Positions 1-6,236 of a stretch of 8,238 bases of DNA are shown piece by piece. Below the pieces are notes generated by a model that was not told the origin of the DNA, searched no databases, and saw only the letters and a program-made list of their open reading frames with translations. The stretch is taken from NCBI GenBank assembly GCA_023150055.1, contig JAKLLP010000086.1:1-8238 (forward strand). Reading direction: 5' to 3'. How positions within the stretch are numbered: position 1 is the stretch's first letter; each line of letters begins with the position of its first letter. A program made the translations under genes and the position numbers. This DNA comes from Gammaproteobacteria bacterium (GTDB lineage: Bacteria > Pseudomonadota > Gammaproteobacteria > Steroidobacterales > GCA-2729495).

Positions 1-1
1 G

Positions 2-655
2 TCGATCTTCCAGGTGCAGAACTTCGGCACTTACGACTTTCCCGGCTTCGATAACACCGAGACCCTGGTGACGACGATCCTGCGCAATGTCGGTGATTCG
101 CGCAACTACGGCGGGGAGCTCGAGACGCTGTTCCTCGTCACCGACGAGCTCACGCTCAGCGCCAACTACGGCTACACGCATGCGAAGTTCCGCCGCGGTT
201 TCGACGGCGACCTGTTCAACCTCACCGGTGATGGTGACGTGGAAGACAAGTGGATCCCGAGTGTGCCCGAGCACAACATCGTGCTCGGCGTCATCGTCGA
301 CAAGCCGGTGAGTGCCGACTGGAGCCTGCTGTTCCGCACGGACCTCGCCTACGAGAGCAAGCGCTACGTCGCGTCCTCGAACTTCAACTGGCTCGACGAG
401 CGCACGCTCGTCAACCTGCGCGTGGGTGTGAACTCCGACCGCTGGGACATCAGCGCCTATGTCAGGAACCTCATGGACGACGACACGCCGGCGGCCGCGC
501 TGAACTTCGTCAACTTCGGTTATGGCGCCATTGCACCGGGGATCGACGGGATTTACGGCGGCAACGACGATATTTTCCCGAACATGTATTCCCTGAACCC
601 GTTGCGCGGCCGCGACTACGGCCTCGAGCTGCAGTACAAGTTCGGGGCGCCCTGA
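2..655 (+). CDS. TonB-dependent outer-membrane receptor, C-terminal part (5' end outside window)
   Basis: The frame is open from the left edge, so this is the last 217 residues of a larger protein; full receptors of this family usually have 700-1000 residues. The visible part shows alternating beta-strand segments typical of a 22-strand barrel: SRNYGGELETLF, LTLSANYGYTHAKF, HNIVLGVIVDK, WSLLFRTDLAYESKRY, RTLVNLRVGVN and WDISAYVRNLMDD. It ends in YGLELQYKF followed by GAP. The patterns 'RNYGGELE', 'VNLRVG' and 'YVRNLMDD' are characteristic of the C-terminal barrel of TonB-dependent receptors (family knowledge). The final strand ends in Phe three residues before the stop, a typical barrel-insertion signal. 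Such receptors import iron chelates, cobalamin, sugars or other large solutes using TonB energy. The ligand cannot be inferred because the plug and the strands before it are missing. Whether it belongs functionally with the amidase/transporter locus is unknown. The stop is TGA at 653-655. Confidence 0.9.
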   Translation, partial: SIFQVQNFGTYDFPGFDNTETLVTTILRNVGDSRNYGGELETLFLVTDELTLSANYGYTHAKFRRGFDGDLFNLTGDGDVEDKWIPSVPEHNIVLGVIVDKPVSADWSLLFRTDLAYESKRYVASSNFNWLDERTLVNLRVGVNSDRWDISAYVRNLMDDDTPAAALNFVNFGYGAIAPGIDGIYGGNDDIFPNMYSLNPLRGRDYGLELQYKFGAP

Positions 656-659
656 TACG

Positions 660-673
660 GCCCGCTGACGGGC
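660..673 (+). terminator. Weak hairpin just after the receptor gene
   Basis: A perfect 5-bp stem GCCCG-CTGA-CGGGC begins 5 bases after the receptor stop. No T-run follows, so it is not a standard intrinsic terminator. It could stabilise the mRNA 3' end or be chance in GC-rich DNA. Nothing else convincing was seen in the 656-846 gap, and no clear promoter. Confidence 0.2.
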
Positions 674-846
674 GGTGCGGCCTGCCGGCGCGTGGCCATC
701 GTCGCGCGGGCCTGGTCGGGGCGGTGCGCCGCGTCATGGTCTGGCGCGCCGATGCAGGCCTCACCGGCGGCAATGTGAACCGCAACGCGGATTTCGACGA
801 GTGCGCCGGGTATCAATGACGCGTTATCCCGGCGGAGATCCGCTCG

Positions 847-1269
847 ATGAGCATGATCATGTGGGCGCTGCTCGGCCTCGCCCTTGGCCTGGCCTCGCCG
901 TTCATGGTGCTGCAGCTGCAACGCTGGCGCGACACGACCCGCAGCGGTGTGGGCAGCGGACCGATACCATCTCACAGGATCCGGCCGCGCAACCCGTTTG
1001 CGGCGGTGTCGATTCGCCCGGAGGCCGACAACCCCTGTGCGGCCGCGCTGCACATGGCCGAGCGGCGTTATCTTGCCGTCAACGCGCCGTCCCTGCCGGT
1101 GCCCGGCTGCGATCGCGGCCGCTGCGGCTGCCGCTACATGCGGCATGCCGACCGGCGTGCGGCAGGCGACCGGCGCGATGCCTTCGCCCGTTTCGGCGGC
1201 ATGCTGCCGAACACCCGCGGCGAGCGGCGCAGCCGCGCCGAGGACCGGCGCAGGGATCGACCGCGCTGA
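847..1269 (+). CDS. Small membrane-anchored Cys/Arg-rich protein of unknown function
   Basis: Encodes 140 residues. The ATG at 847 has a GGAG at 834-837 with 9 bases of spacing. Met codons at residues 3 and 5 are alternative starts. Residues 5-23 (MWALLGLALGLASPFMVLQ) form one hydrophobic segment, followed at once by basic residues, as expected for a single-pass anchor with a cytoplasmic tail. The middle part (about 50-112) has the best-ordered composition: PFAAVSIRP, then Cys64, then a cluster Cys88-x4-Cys93-x-Cys95 (GCDRGRCGCRY), then two DRR repeats (ADRRAAGDRR). The tail beyond 120 is very Arg-rich and looks disordered. From memory, small gammaproteobacterial hypothetical proteins with this Cys cluster followed by repeated DRR motifs exist; no function is known to me. 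The four Cys could bind a metal or form disulfides (inference). It stands alone and converges on the reductase gene, with 33 bp between the two stop codons. Confidence 0.6.
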   Translation: MSMIMWALLGLALGLASPFMVLQLQRWRDTTRSGVGSGPIPSHRIRPRNPFAAVSIRPEADNPCAAALHMAERRYLAVNAPSLPVPGCDRGRCGCRYMRHADRRAAGDRRDAFARFGGMLPNTRGERRSRAEDRRRDRPR

Positions 1270-1284
1270 GGGCCGCGCTGAGGG
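1261..1284 (+). repeat. Exact 12-bp tandem duplication across the stop codon
   Basis: CCGCGCTGAGGG occurs twice head to tail (1261-1272 and 1273-1284) with no mismatch. The first copy contains the TGA stop (1267-1269) of the small Cys-rich protein; the second repeats the stop in the same frame. It looks like a recent slippage duplication that is neutral because the original stop is kept. A weak CTGAG/CTCAG hairpin (1291-1306) follows, overlapping the reductase stop; it could serve the two converging genes but has no T-run. Confidence 0.85.
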
Positions 1285-1302
1285 TGCGGCCTGAGCGCCG
1301 TC

Positions 1303-2259
1303 TCAGCCGCCGCCTGCGATGGCGCCGATCCGCTCCAGTTCCTCGGGTGTGGGCGACCAGCTCGCGGCCCGGACGTTCTGCGTGATCTGCTCGGGCCGGG
1401 TGACGCCGGCGATGACGGTCGCGACGTAGGGCTGCGCCACCAGCCAGCCCATGGCGAGTTCGAGCACGCTGCGCCCGATGCTCTCGCCGTAGGCCTGCAG
1501 TCTCTCCACGATCGCCCAGCGCTCCTCGGACACGAAGCCGCCGCCACCGCCCCACTTGCCGAATCGCGTGTCGGGCGGCGGTTTCTCGCCGCGGCGATAC
1601 TTGCCGCTGAGCAGGCCGCTCTCGAGCGGGAAGTAGGGAATGATGCCGACCTGCTGCCCCTGGGCGATCGGCACCAGGTCCTTTTCTATCCCCCGTTGCA
1701 ACAGGCTGTAGCGGTTCTGCGCAGAGACGAAAGCCTTCAGGCCGGCGGTCCTGGCCGCGACGGCCGCAGCCCTGAGTTGGTCGCCGCTGTAGTTGGAGCA
1801 GCCGATATGGCGCACCTTGCCGGACCGGACGAGGTCGTCGAGGGCGCGCAGCGTTTCCTCGATGGGCGTGGCCGAGTCCGGAAAGTGGTGCTGGTAGAGA
1901 TCGACGTAGTCCGTCCCCAGCCGCGTGAGACTGTCCTCCAACGCCTTCACTATGTACTCGCGCGAGCCGCCCTGGTCGGCCGCGCCGCCCCGGCCGCCGA
2001 GCTTCGCGCCGAACTTGGTGGCGAGCACGATCTGGGCGCGGCGCGCGCCGAGTGCCTTGCCGAGCAGCGCTTCTGCCTTGCCGGCCGGACCGCCGTAGAT
2101 GTCGGCGACATCGAAGAAGTCCACGCCGGCCTCGAGCGCCGCATCCACGATGGCCGTCGCCCGGGCCTGGTCGCACATGAGACCGAAATTCATGCAGCCG
2201 AGACCGACCGACGCGACCTTGAGGCCGGAGTGGCCCAGGTCTTTTCTCGTGGCGCTCAC
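1303..2259 (-). CDS. Aldo/keto reductase
   Basis: Encodes 318 residues, the normal length for the family: a cytosolic TIM-barrel NAD(P)H-dependent oxidoreductase acting on aldehydes or ketones. The N-terminus GLKVASVGLGCMNFG is the classic first strand. The catalytic tetrad is visible: Asp50 (FFDVADIYG), Tyr55, Lys82 (LATKFG) and His125 (YVDLYQHHFPD). The nucleotide-binding end is GVTRPEQITQNVRAA at about 285-299. 'KVRHIGCSNYSG' (148-158) and 'QNRYSLLQRGIEKDL' (181-195) place it with bacterial AKRs of the general stress/YajO/YhdN type. The Gly-rich loop KWGGGGGF (235-242) is unusual but lies in a variable region. The start is GTG at 2257-2259, overlapping the amidase TGA by 4 bases (GTGA). 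There is no strong ribosome site of its own, so translational coupling to the amidase is likely. The substrate is unknown; the coupling suggests it acts on the same compound or a product. Confidence 0.94.
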   Translation of the reverse strand: MSATRKDLGHSGLKVASVGLGCMNFGLMCDQARATAIVDAALEAGVDFFDVADIYGGPAGKAEALLGKALGARRAQIVLATKFGAKLGGRGGAADQGGSREYIVKALEDSLTRLGTDYVDLYQHHFPDSATPIEETLRALDDLVRSGKVRHIGCSNYSGDQLRAAAVAARTAGLKAFVSAQNRYSLLQRGIEKDLVPIAQGQQVGIIPYFPLESGLLSGKYRRGEKPPPDTRFGKWGGGGGFVSEERWAIVERLQAYGESIGRSVLELAMGWLVAQPYVATVIAGVTRPEQITQNVRAASWSPTPEELERIGAIAGGG

Positions 2260-3314
2260 CAGAAATGCGTCCAGCGGGAGTTTTCCTGGAAGTGCCGGAA
2301 CGCGTCACGCTTGTCCTTCGGCTGGTACTGCAGGTACAGGCTGGCATCGTAGCGCTCGCGGTACTGCTCGAGGACCGGCCTATAGAGCTTGAGGTGCAGG
2401 TCGGGAATGCGATGACGGGCGCGGAACTCAGCTATGGGGATGCGCGCGAGCTGCTTGGTCTCGAATACCCCCGCCTTGACCATCTCCACGCCCCGCGGCG
2501 CGTAGATCGCCGAGCGTCCGGGACCGCCGAAGGCGGTGTCCTCGAAGAAGCCGGGATTGCGGCCTTGCGTGTTCACCGAGTTGTTACAGATCATGGTGTA
2601 GACGCTGTTGTGGTAGGAAGTCAGCCGCATGTCTTCCGACTCGAATCCGCCAGTGGCGACGCGGCAGATGATCTCCGCGCCCTTAAGCGCCATGCAGCGG
2701 AACAGTTCCGGCTCGAACTGCACGGCCGACATGCCGATGTTGCCGATGTCGGTGCGCTCCACCGGGATCACCGCATCGACGCCGTACATCTCCACGAAGC
2801 GGTCGTAGACGTCGTAGATGGTCGAGGTGTACTGCTCTGAACCGGGGAACATGCCGCGCACGTTGCGCTGCTTCCAGTGCGTGGCGATGGTGCCGTCCGG
2901 CCGTGCCATGACCATCAGGTGCAGGATGTGCCCGGGCCAGTCCCGGTCGTCCCTGGCGTAGGTGCCGAACACGATGTAGCAGTTGTACTGCCGGGCCTTC
3001 TTCGCGACTTCCTCGATTTCCGGGCCGGGCACCTCGAGCGCGATGCGGTGATGCTGGGCGCGGGTCCACTCGGAGAAGCCCGTGATGGGAAACTCGTGGA
3101 AGAGCAGCAGGTCGCTGCGGCCGCCATAGCCCTGCGCGATGTCGATGCACTCGAGGAAGTAGTCGAGGTTGCGGCGCAGGTCGGGGCCCGGGTTGGCGCC
3201 GTCGACGCCCTGCACCCGGGTCTGCACCACGGCTGCGGTAATCACTTCCTGGCGTAGCTTGGCGGTGGGGTAGGTGCCGTCGGCGCGCACCATCGGTTCC
3301 GTATTTTCGGGCAT
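2256..3314 (-). CDS. Nitrilase-superfamily amidase-like protein lacking the usual catalytic Cys
   Basis: Encodes 352 residues with the start at 3314, chosen because AGAGAGGA lies 9 bases upstream (3330-3323). An in-frame ATG at 3357-3359 would add 15 residues but falls inside the operator. The length and the C-terminal extension resemble aliphatic amidase/formamidase (AmiE/AmiF, about 335-346 residues), cytosolic enzymes that hydrolyse short amides through a Glu-Lys-Cys triad. Glu74 (LLFHEFPITGF) and Lys148 (THWKQRN) are present. The nucleophile region reads IGNIGMSAVQFEPELFRCMALKG. Aligned without gaps on the PE(I/L)(W/F)R and KGAE blocks of AmiE as I remember them, the nucleophile position holds Ser196 (TCG, 2727-2729). 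The only nearby Cys (FRCMA, IICR) are in the following helix and strand. The rest is well preserved (KGAEIICRVATGG, SYHNSVYTMICNNS). There is no frameshift or internal stop, so the gene does not look decayed. It is first in a unit with the aldo/keto reductase and divergent from a GntR regulator. Amidase activity is therefore doubtful; the fold assignment is firm. Confidence 0.9.
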   Translation of the reverse strand: MPENTEPMVRADGTYPTAKLRQEVITAAVVQTRVQGVDGANPGPDLRRNLDYFLECIDIAQGYGGRSDLLLFHEFPITGFSEWTRAQHHRIALEVPGPEIEEVAKKARQYNCYIVFGTYARDDRDWPGHILHLMVMARPDGTIATHWKQRNVRGMFPGSEQYTSTIYDVYDRFVEMYGVDAVIPVERTDIGNIGMSAVQFEPELFRCMALKGAEIICRVATGGFESEDMRLTSYHNSVYTMICNNSVNTQGRNPGFFEDTAFGGPGRSAIYAPRGVEMVKAGVFETKQLARIPIAEFRARHRIPDLHLKLYRPVLEQYRERYDASLYLQYQPKDKRDAFRHFQENSRWTHFW

Positions 3315-3322
3315 CGGCGGTT

Positions 3323-3330
3323 TCCTCTCT
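3323..3330 (-). promoter_or_regulatory. Ribosome binding site fixing the amidase start at 3314
   Basis: On the minus strand AGAGAGGA, with GAGG at 3327-3324, ends 9 bases before the ATG at 3314. The longer start at 3359 has no comparable site and would translate through the operator, so the shorter form is preferred. Confidence 0.7.
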
Positions 3331-3340
3331 GGGTCGACTT

Positions 3341-3369
3341 TTGACGTTATCATAAACATATGACGTCAA
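3341..3369. promoter_or_regulatory. Inverted-repeat operator in the divergent amidase/gntR control region
   Basis: The arms are TTGACGTTAT (3341-3350) and ATGACGTCAA (3360-3369), separated by 9 A/T-rich bases. The outer 7 bases are perfectly complementary and the arms match at 9 of 10 positions. It lies 27 bp before the amidase ATG (3314) and 47 bp before the preferred gntR ATG (3417), where an autoregulating GntR-family repressor would bind to control both genes. The centre holds TATGAT on the minus strand (3354-3349), a possible -10 box for the amidase unit; no good -35 box at standard spacing was found. Direct reading shows the dyad; its use by this regulator is inference. Confidence 0.65.
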
Positions 3370-3404
3370 TGGCTCGTTGCGGTCGGTTGCCGCAGCGGCG
3401 GCGC

Positions 3405-3408
3405 GAGG
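3405..3408 (+). promoter_or_regulatory. Ribosome binding site fixing the gntR start at 3417
   Basis: GAGG lies 8 bases upstream of ATG 3417. An in-frame ATG at 3360 lies inside the operator dyad, has no ribosome site, and would add 19 poorly conserved basic residues. Starting at 3417 leaves a 102-bp divergent intergenic region and puts the conserved helix-turn-helix near the N-terminus as usual. Confidence 0.65.
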
Positions 3409-3416
3409 CGCTTCTC

Positions 3417-4172
3417 ATGGTGATGCAGAAAAGCGAAACGATCGACCACGCGCTGCGCGGGCCGCGCTACATCCACGTCTATTCGACCGTGCGCGGCTGG
3501 ATCTACCAGGGCAGCTACAAGCCCGGCGCCCGCCTGCCGACCGAGGAGGAGCTGTGCCGTCTCTTCGGCGTATCGCGCATCACGACCCGCAAGGCGGTCG
3601 ACATGCTGGTCGACGAGGGCCTGGTATTGCGCCAGCCGGGGCGTGGCACTTTCGTCGTCGAGGATCTCGCCGATGCGCCCGTGGTCGGGGAGATGGACCA
3701 GCTCCTGCGCAAGGTCGAGCGGCTCGGCAAGAACAGCCGGGTCACCCGCGCCGAGGTGATCGAGGTGGAGGCCGACCAGGACACGCGCAAGGACCTCGAT
3801 CTGCCCGACGGCGCGCGTGTGCAGAAAGCCTCTCACGTGCGTCTCAACGACAAGCAGCCGGTCGGTTACGTGGTGACCTACGTACCGGCTTCGCTGAAGG
3901 TGCGTTTCGACCTCAAGGAGCTGAACGACAGCCCCATGTTGACGCTGCTCGAGCGCAAGGGTGTCGACATCGCCTCGGCAGACCAGGTCATCAGCGCGAC
4001 GCTCGCCGACTCGCAGCTCGCCTCGTTGCTCGATACCGTGGTCGGTGCGCCGCTGGTGCATATCCGGCTGGTCGTCTTCGACAGCCGGCGCCGGCCGGTC
4101 GAGCGGCTCGTCGCCTGGTATCGCGGCGATTATTACCACCACCACGTGCACCTGACGCGGAAGGGGCGCTAG
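3417..4172 (+). CDS. GntR-family transcriptional regulator, HutC type (UTRA domain)
   Basis: Encodes 251 residues from the preferred start, normal for HutC-type regulators (about 230-250). Residues 17-82 form the winged helix-turn-helix: RYIHVYSTVRGWIYQG, then YKPGARLPTEEELCRLFG, VSRITTRKAVDMLVDEGLV and the wing RQPGRGTFVVED. Residues 95-247 form the UTRA ligand-binding domain. Its marks are the QPVGYVVTYVP strand, the LLERKGVDIASADQVISATLAD block, the GAPLVHIRLVVFDSRRRPVERLVAWYRGDYY block and the closing LTRKG. Family members are usually repressors released by a small ligand, often a sugar phosphate, amino acid or catabolic intermediate. Here the ligand is unknown. The divergent amidase/reductase pair and the shared dyad operator make these genes the most likely targets, with the downstream transport genes as possible further targets. 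A short His-rich stretch (YYHHHVHL, 239-246) near the C-terminus is noticeable; the role, if any, is unknown. Confidence 0.95.
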   Translation: MVMQKSETIDHALRGPRYIHVYSTVRGWIYQGSYKPGARLPTEEELCRLFGVSRITTRKAVDMLVDEGLVLRQPGRGTFVVEDLADAPVVGEMDQLLRKVERLGKNSRVTRAEVIEVEADQDTRKDLDLPDGARVQKASHVRLNDKQPVGYVVTYVPASLKVRFDLKELNDSPMLTLLERKGVDIASADQVISATLADSQLASLLDTVVGAPLVHIRLVVFDSRRRPVERLVAWYRGDYYHHHVHLTRKGR

Positions 4173-4194
4173 CCGTGAGAGGGACCGCCCGGAG

Positions 4195-4247
4195 GCGGGG
4201 GTCTGCGCCCAAAGCGAGTATCGGGGAGCGACGGCGCAGCCCCCCGC
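4195..4247. repeat. Long inverted repeat downstream of gntR
   Basis: The arms are GCGGGGGTCTGCGCC (4195-4209) and GGCGCAGCCCCCCGC (4233-4247). They pair at 14 of 15 positions around a 23-base loop, starting 22 bases after the gntR stop. No T-run follows, so it is not a standard intrinsic terminator, though it could still stop transcription or protect the mRNA 3' end. A shorter competing hairpin CCGCC-CGGA-GGCGG (4185-4198) shares its left arm. The structure may be an extragenic palindrome dispersed in the genome; only one long copy is in this window. Confidence 0.65.
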
Positions 4248-4362
4248 TGCAAGGGCGGTCATTATGTCGTCGATGCACTTGCAAAGCGCGATAGCGCTGA
4301 GGGCGTGCGCATGGAGGCCGGCGGCTTGCGACCGAGGAGCCCCCCGCCGCAAAGGCGGTCAT
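4238..4362 (+). repeat. 25-bp imperfect direct repeat with exact 100-bp period
   Basis: AGCCCCCCGCTGCAAGGGCG (then GTCAT) at 4238-4262 recurs as AGCCCCCCGCCGCAAAGGCG (then GTCAT) at 4338-4362, with 2 mismatches in 25 bases. GCGAC is also shared 10 bases upstream of each (4228-4232 and 4328-4332). The second copy can form the hairpin CCGCC-GCAAA-GGCGG (4344-4358). Between the copies is a further small hairpin AGCGC-GATA-GCGCT (4285-4298). No gene is supported in 4173-4472; apart from these repeats I see no clear promoter boxes for the downstream transport genes. Confidence 0.6.
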
Positions 4363-4462
4363 GTGTGTCAACGTGCGCGGGAAACGCGACACGAGGAGCG
4401 AGGAACATGCGAGTGACAGCAGGTCTTCGGTTTCTGTTTGCAGCACGACGGTCGGTGGCAGC

Positions 4463-4472
4463 AGGAGGTGAG
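4463..4472 (+). promoter_or_regulatory. Strong ribosome binding site of the solute-binding protein gene
   Basis: AGGAGGTGAG is a near-perfect match to the 16S anti-Shine-Dalgarno and directly precedes ATG 4473; spacing after AGGAGG is 4 bases, slightly short. A competing start is ATG 4407, with GAGGAG at 4393-4398 (8-base spacing), which would add 22 residues. Both are in frame, so the choice affects only the region before the signal peptide. Confidence 0.6.
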
Positions 4473-6128
4473 ATGGCGTTACAGCCGCGCCCTCGCTGCG
4501 ACAGGCTTGGCGGCAAACCGCGCGCCCTGCGAGCGCGCAGACCACGAGCGCCCGCCCGCGCCGCGAGCCATGGCCTCGTGGCAGGGTTTCTCGCGCTGCT
4601 CGTGGCGGGCGCGGCGACCGCGGGCGGCACCCTCAACCGGTCCTCCGCCGCCGAACCCAACAGCCTCGATCCGCACATCGCGACCGGCGGCACCGCCTCG
4701 TACATCCTCTACGACCTGTTCATGGGCCTCACCAGCTTTGACGCCGACGGCAGGGTCATTCCCGGCGCCGCGGAATCCTGGAGCGTGTCCGCCGACGGAC
4801 TCGCCTACACCTTCACCTTGCGGCCGGGGCTGCAGTGGTCCGACGGCTCCACGCTGACGAGCGAGGACTTCCTGTACTCGGCGCGCCGGGTGGTGACGCC
4901 GGCCACCGCTTCGCGTTTCGCCTCGTTCTTCTACCCGGTGAAAAATGCCCGCCACATCCTGCGCGGCGAGTTGCCGCCCGATGCACTCGGGGTCGAGGCG
5001 CCGGACGCGCGCACGCTCATCTATCGGCTGGAGAGCCCGGCGCCGTATTTTCTGCAGAACCTTGCGTCCAACGTGGCGAGCCCGGTGCCACGCAAGCAGA
5101 TCGAGGCGCTCGGCCGGCAGTGGACGCGACCGGGCAACATGGTCAGCAACGGCCCCTTCATGCTCGCCGAGTGGGTGCCGAACGATCGCGTGACGCTGGT
5201 GCGCAACCCGCGGTTCTTCGATGCGGCAGGCGTGAGCCTGGAGCGGGTCAACTGGTACCCATCCGGCAACCAGGCGACGAGCCTCAAGCGCTACCTCGCC
5301 GGCGAGATCGACATCCTGCTCAATTTCCCCGCCGAGCAACTCACCGCGTTGCGCCGGGACATACCCGCCGAGGTGAGGATCTGGCCCGGGTTGCTGCTCG
5401 GTTACGTGCTCCTCAACAACAGGCGCCCGCCGTTCGACGATCAGCGCGTCCGGCTGGCGCTCGCCATGACGCTCGATCGCGAAGGCATAGTGGCGAAGAT
5501 CGTCACGCCCGGCTCGCCGCCCGCGTACGCGATGACGCCGCCGGCAATCGGGAACTACGATCATCCGAAGCCGGCGTACGCGGGCCAGCCGATGGCGGAG
5601 CGTATCGCCGAGGCGCGCCGGCTGCTGGCTGCTGCCGGTTACGGGCCGGAGCGGCCGTTGACCTTCGATCTCGTCTACAACACGCTCGAGGAAAACCGGC
5701 GCCTCGCGGTGGCGATGGCCGCCATGTGGCAGGCGGTCGGCGTGCGTGCGAACCTGCTCAACCGCGATCTCATTGCCCTGAACAAGGGCGCGCGGACCGG
5801 CGACTTCGATGCGCTGCTGTACAGCTGGTTTGCGCCGAACGACGATCCCTACACTTTCCTCGGGCTTCTCGAGACCGGCAACTCGTCGAACTATTCCGGC
5901 TACGGCAACCCGCGTTACGACGCCATGCTCGCCGCGGCGAACGCGCTCGCGGACCCGGCGGCGCGCTATGCAAAGCTCGCCGAGGCCGAGGCGATGGTGC
6001 TGGCCGAGCAGCCGGTGGTGCCGGTGTTCTTCTACGTGCGCAGGTTCCTCGTCAAACCCCATGTCAGTGGGTTCACGGAGAATCCCCGGGGCCTGAATCT
6101 CAGTCGCTGGCTGGATGTCGGAAAGTGA
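4473..6128 (+). CDS. Family-5 periplasmic solute-binding protein (peptide/nickel ABC type)
   Basis: Encodes 551 residues from ATG 4473, close to OppA/DppA-type length. A very basic n-region (about residues 5-30), the hydrophobic core GLVAGFLALLVAGAATA (34-50) and likely cleavage after Ala50 form a signal peptide. There is no lipobox Cys and no convincing twin-arginine motif, so a soluble periplasmic protein is expected. Family marks: EPNSLDPHIATGG (61-73), AESWSVSADGLAYTFTLRPGLQWSDGSTLTSEDFLYSARR (100-139), NGPFMLAEWVPNDRVTLVRNP (226-246), FDDQRVRLALAMTLDRE (321-337), EARRLLAAAGY (380-390), FDALLYSWFAPNDDPYTFL (445-463) and the closing FTENPRGLNLSRWLDV (534-549). Such proteins capture oligopeptides, opines, nickel chelates or similar solutes for an ABC importer, but no ABC permease or ATPase gene is in this window. 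The next gene, 108 bp downstream on the same strand, is an MFS permease. The ligand is unknown. The unusually long charged N-terminus leaves the true start uncertain. Confidence 0.93.
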   Translation: MALQPRPRCDRLGGKPRALRARRPRAPARAASHGLVAGFLALLVAGAATAGGTLNRSSAAEPNSLDPHIATGGTASYILYDLFMGLTSFDADGRVIPGAAESWSVSADGLAYTFTLRPGLQWSDGSTLTSEDFLYSARRVVTPATASRFASFFYPVKNARHILRGELPPDALGVEAPDARTLIYRLESPAPYFLQNLASNVASPVPRKQIEALGRQWTRPGNMVSNGPFMLAEWVPNDRVTLVRNPRFFDAAGVSLERVNWYPSGNQATSLKRYLAGEIDILLNFPAEQLTALRRDIPAEVRIWPGLLLGYVLLNNRRPPFDDQRVRLALAMTLDREGIVAKIVTPGSPPAYAMTPPAIGNYDHPKPAYAGQPMAERIAEARRLLAAAGYGPERPLTFDLVYNTLEENRRLAVAMAAMWQAVGVRANLLNRDLIALNKGARTGDFDALLYSWFAPNDDPYTFLGLLETGNSSNYSGYGNPRYDAMLAAANALADPAARYAKLAEAEAMVLAEQPVVPVFFYVRRFLVKPHVSGFTENPRGLNLSRWLDVGK

Positions 6129-6195
6129 CCGGGAGCGGACGGCTGACGCAGCGCTCGGGCTGCCGCAAGACGCCGTAACGGGCAATGAAAGGGGA

Positions 6196-6219
6196 CGGTG
6201 CGGCCCGCGTGCGGCACCG
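6196..6219 (+). other. Hairpin in the gap between binding-protein and MFS genes
   Basis: CGGTGC (6196-6201) and GCACCG (6214-6219) form a 6-bp stem with a 12-base loop, ending 17 bases before the MFS start codon. No T-run follows. It could modulate expression between the two genes or be chance in GC-rich sequence. Confidence 0.25.
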
Positions 6220-6236
6220 GCCGGGGGACCTCCTGA

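Noticed and set aside
1079..2347. 422-codon minus-strand open frame over the aldo/keto reductase
   Set aside because: It is an out-of-frame shadow of the reductase, with a low-complexity Arg/Ala/Gly product, and it would span the real end of the reductase and the start of the amidase.
3357..3359. ATG giving a longer amidase N-terminus (15 more residues)
   Set aside because: It has no ribosome binding site and lies inside the operator dyad; the ATG at 3314 has a well-placed AGAGAGGA.
3360..3362. ATG giving a longer GntR N-terminus (19 more residues)
   Set aside because: It sits in the right arm of the dyad without a ribosome site; the extra residues are basic and outside the conserved domain, while ATG 3417 has GAGG 8 bases upstream.
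3366..4352. 328-codon minus-strand open frame over gntR
   Set aside because: It lies opposite the clear HutC-type regulator, its product resembles no family, and it arises from GC-rich codon structure.
4173..4472. CRISPR-like array suggested by spaced repeats
   Set aside because: There are only two repeat copies, with mismatches and a 75-bp gap between them, and no cas genes nearby.
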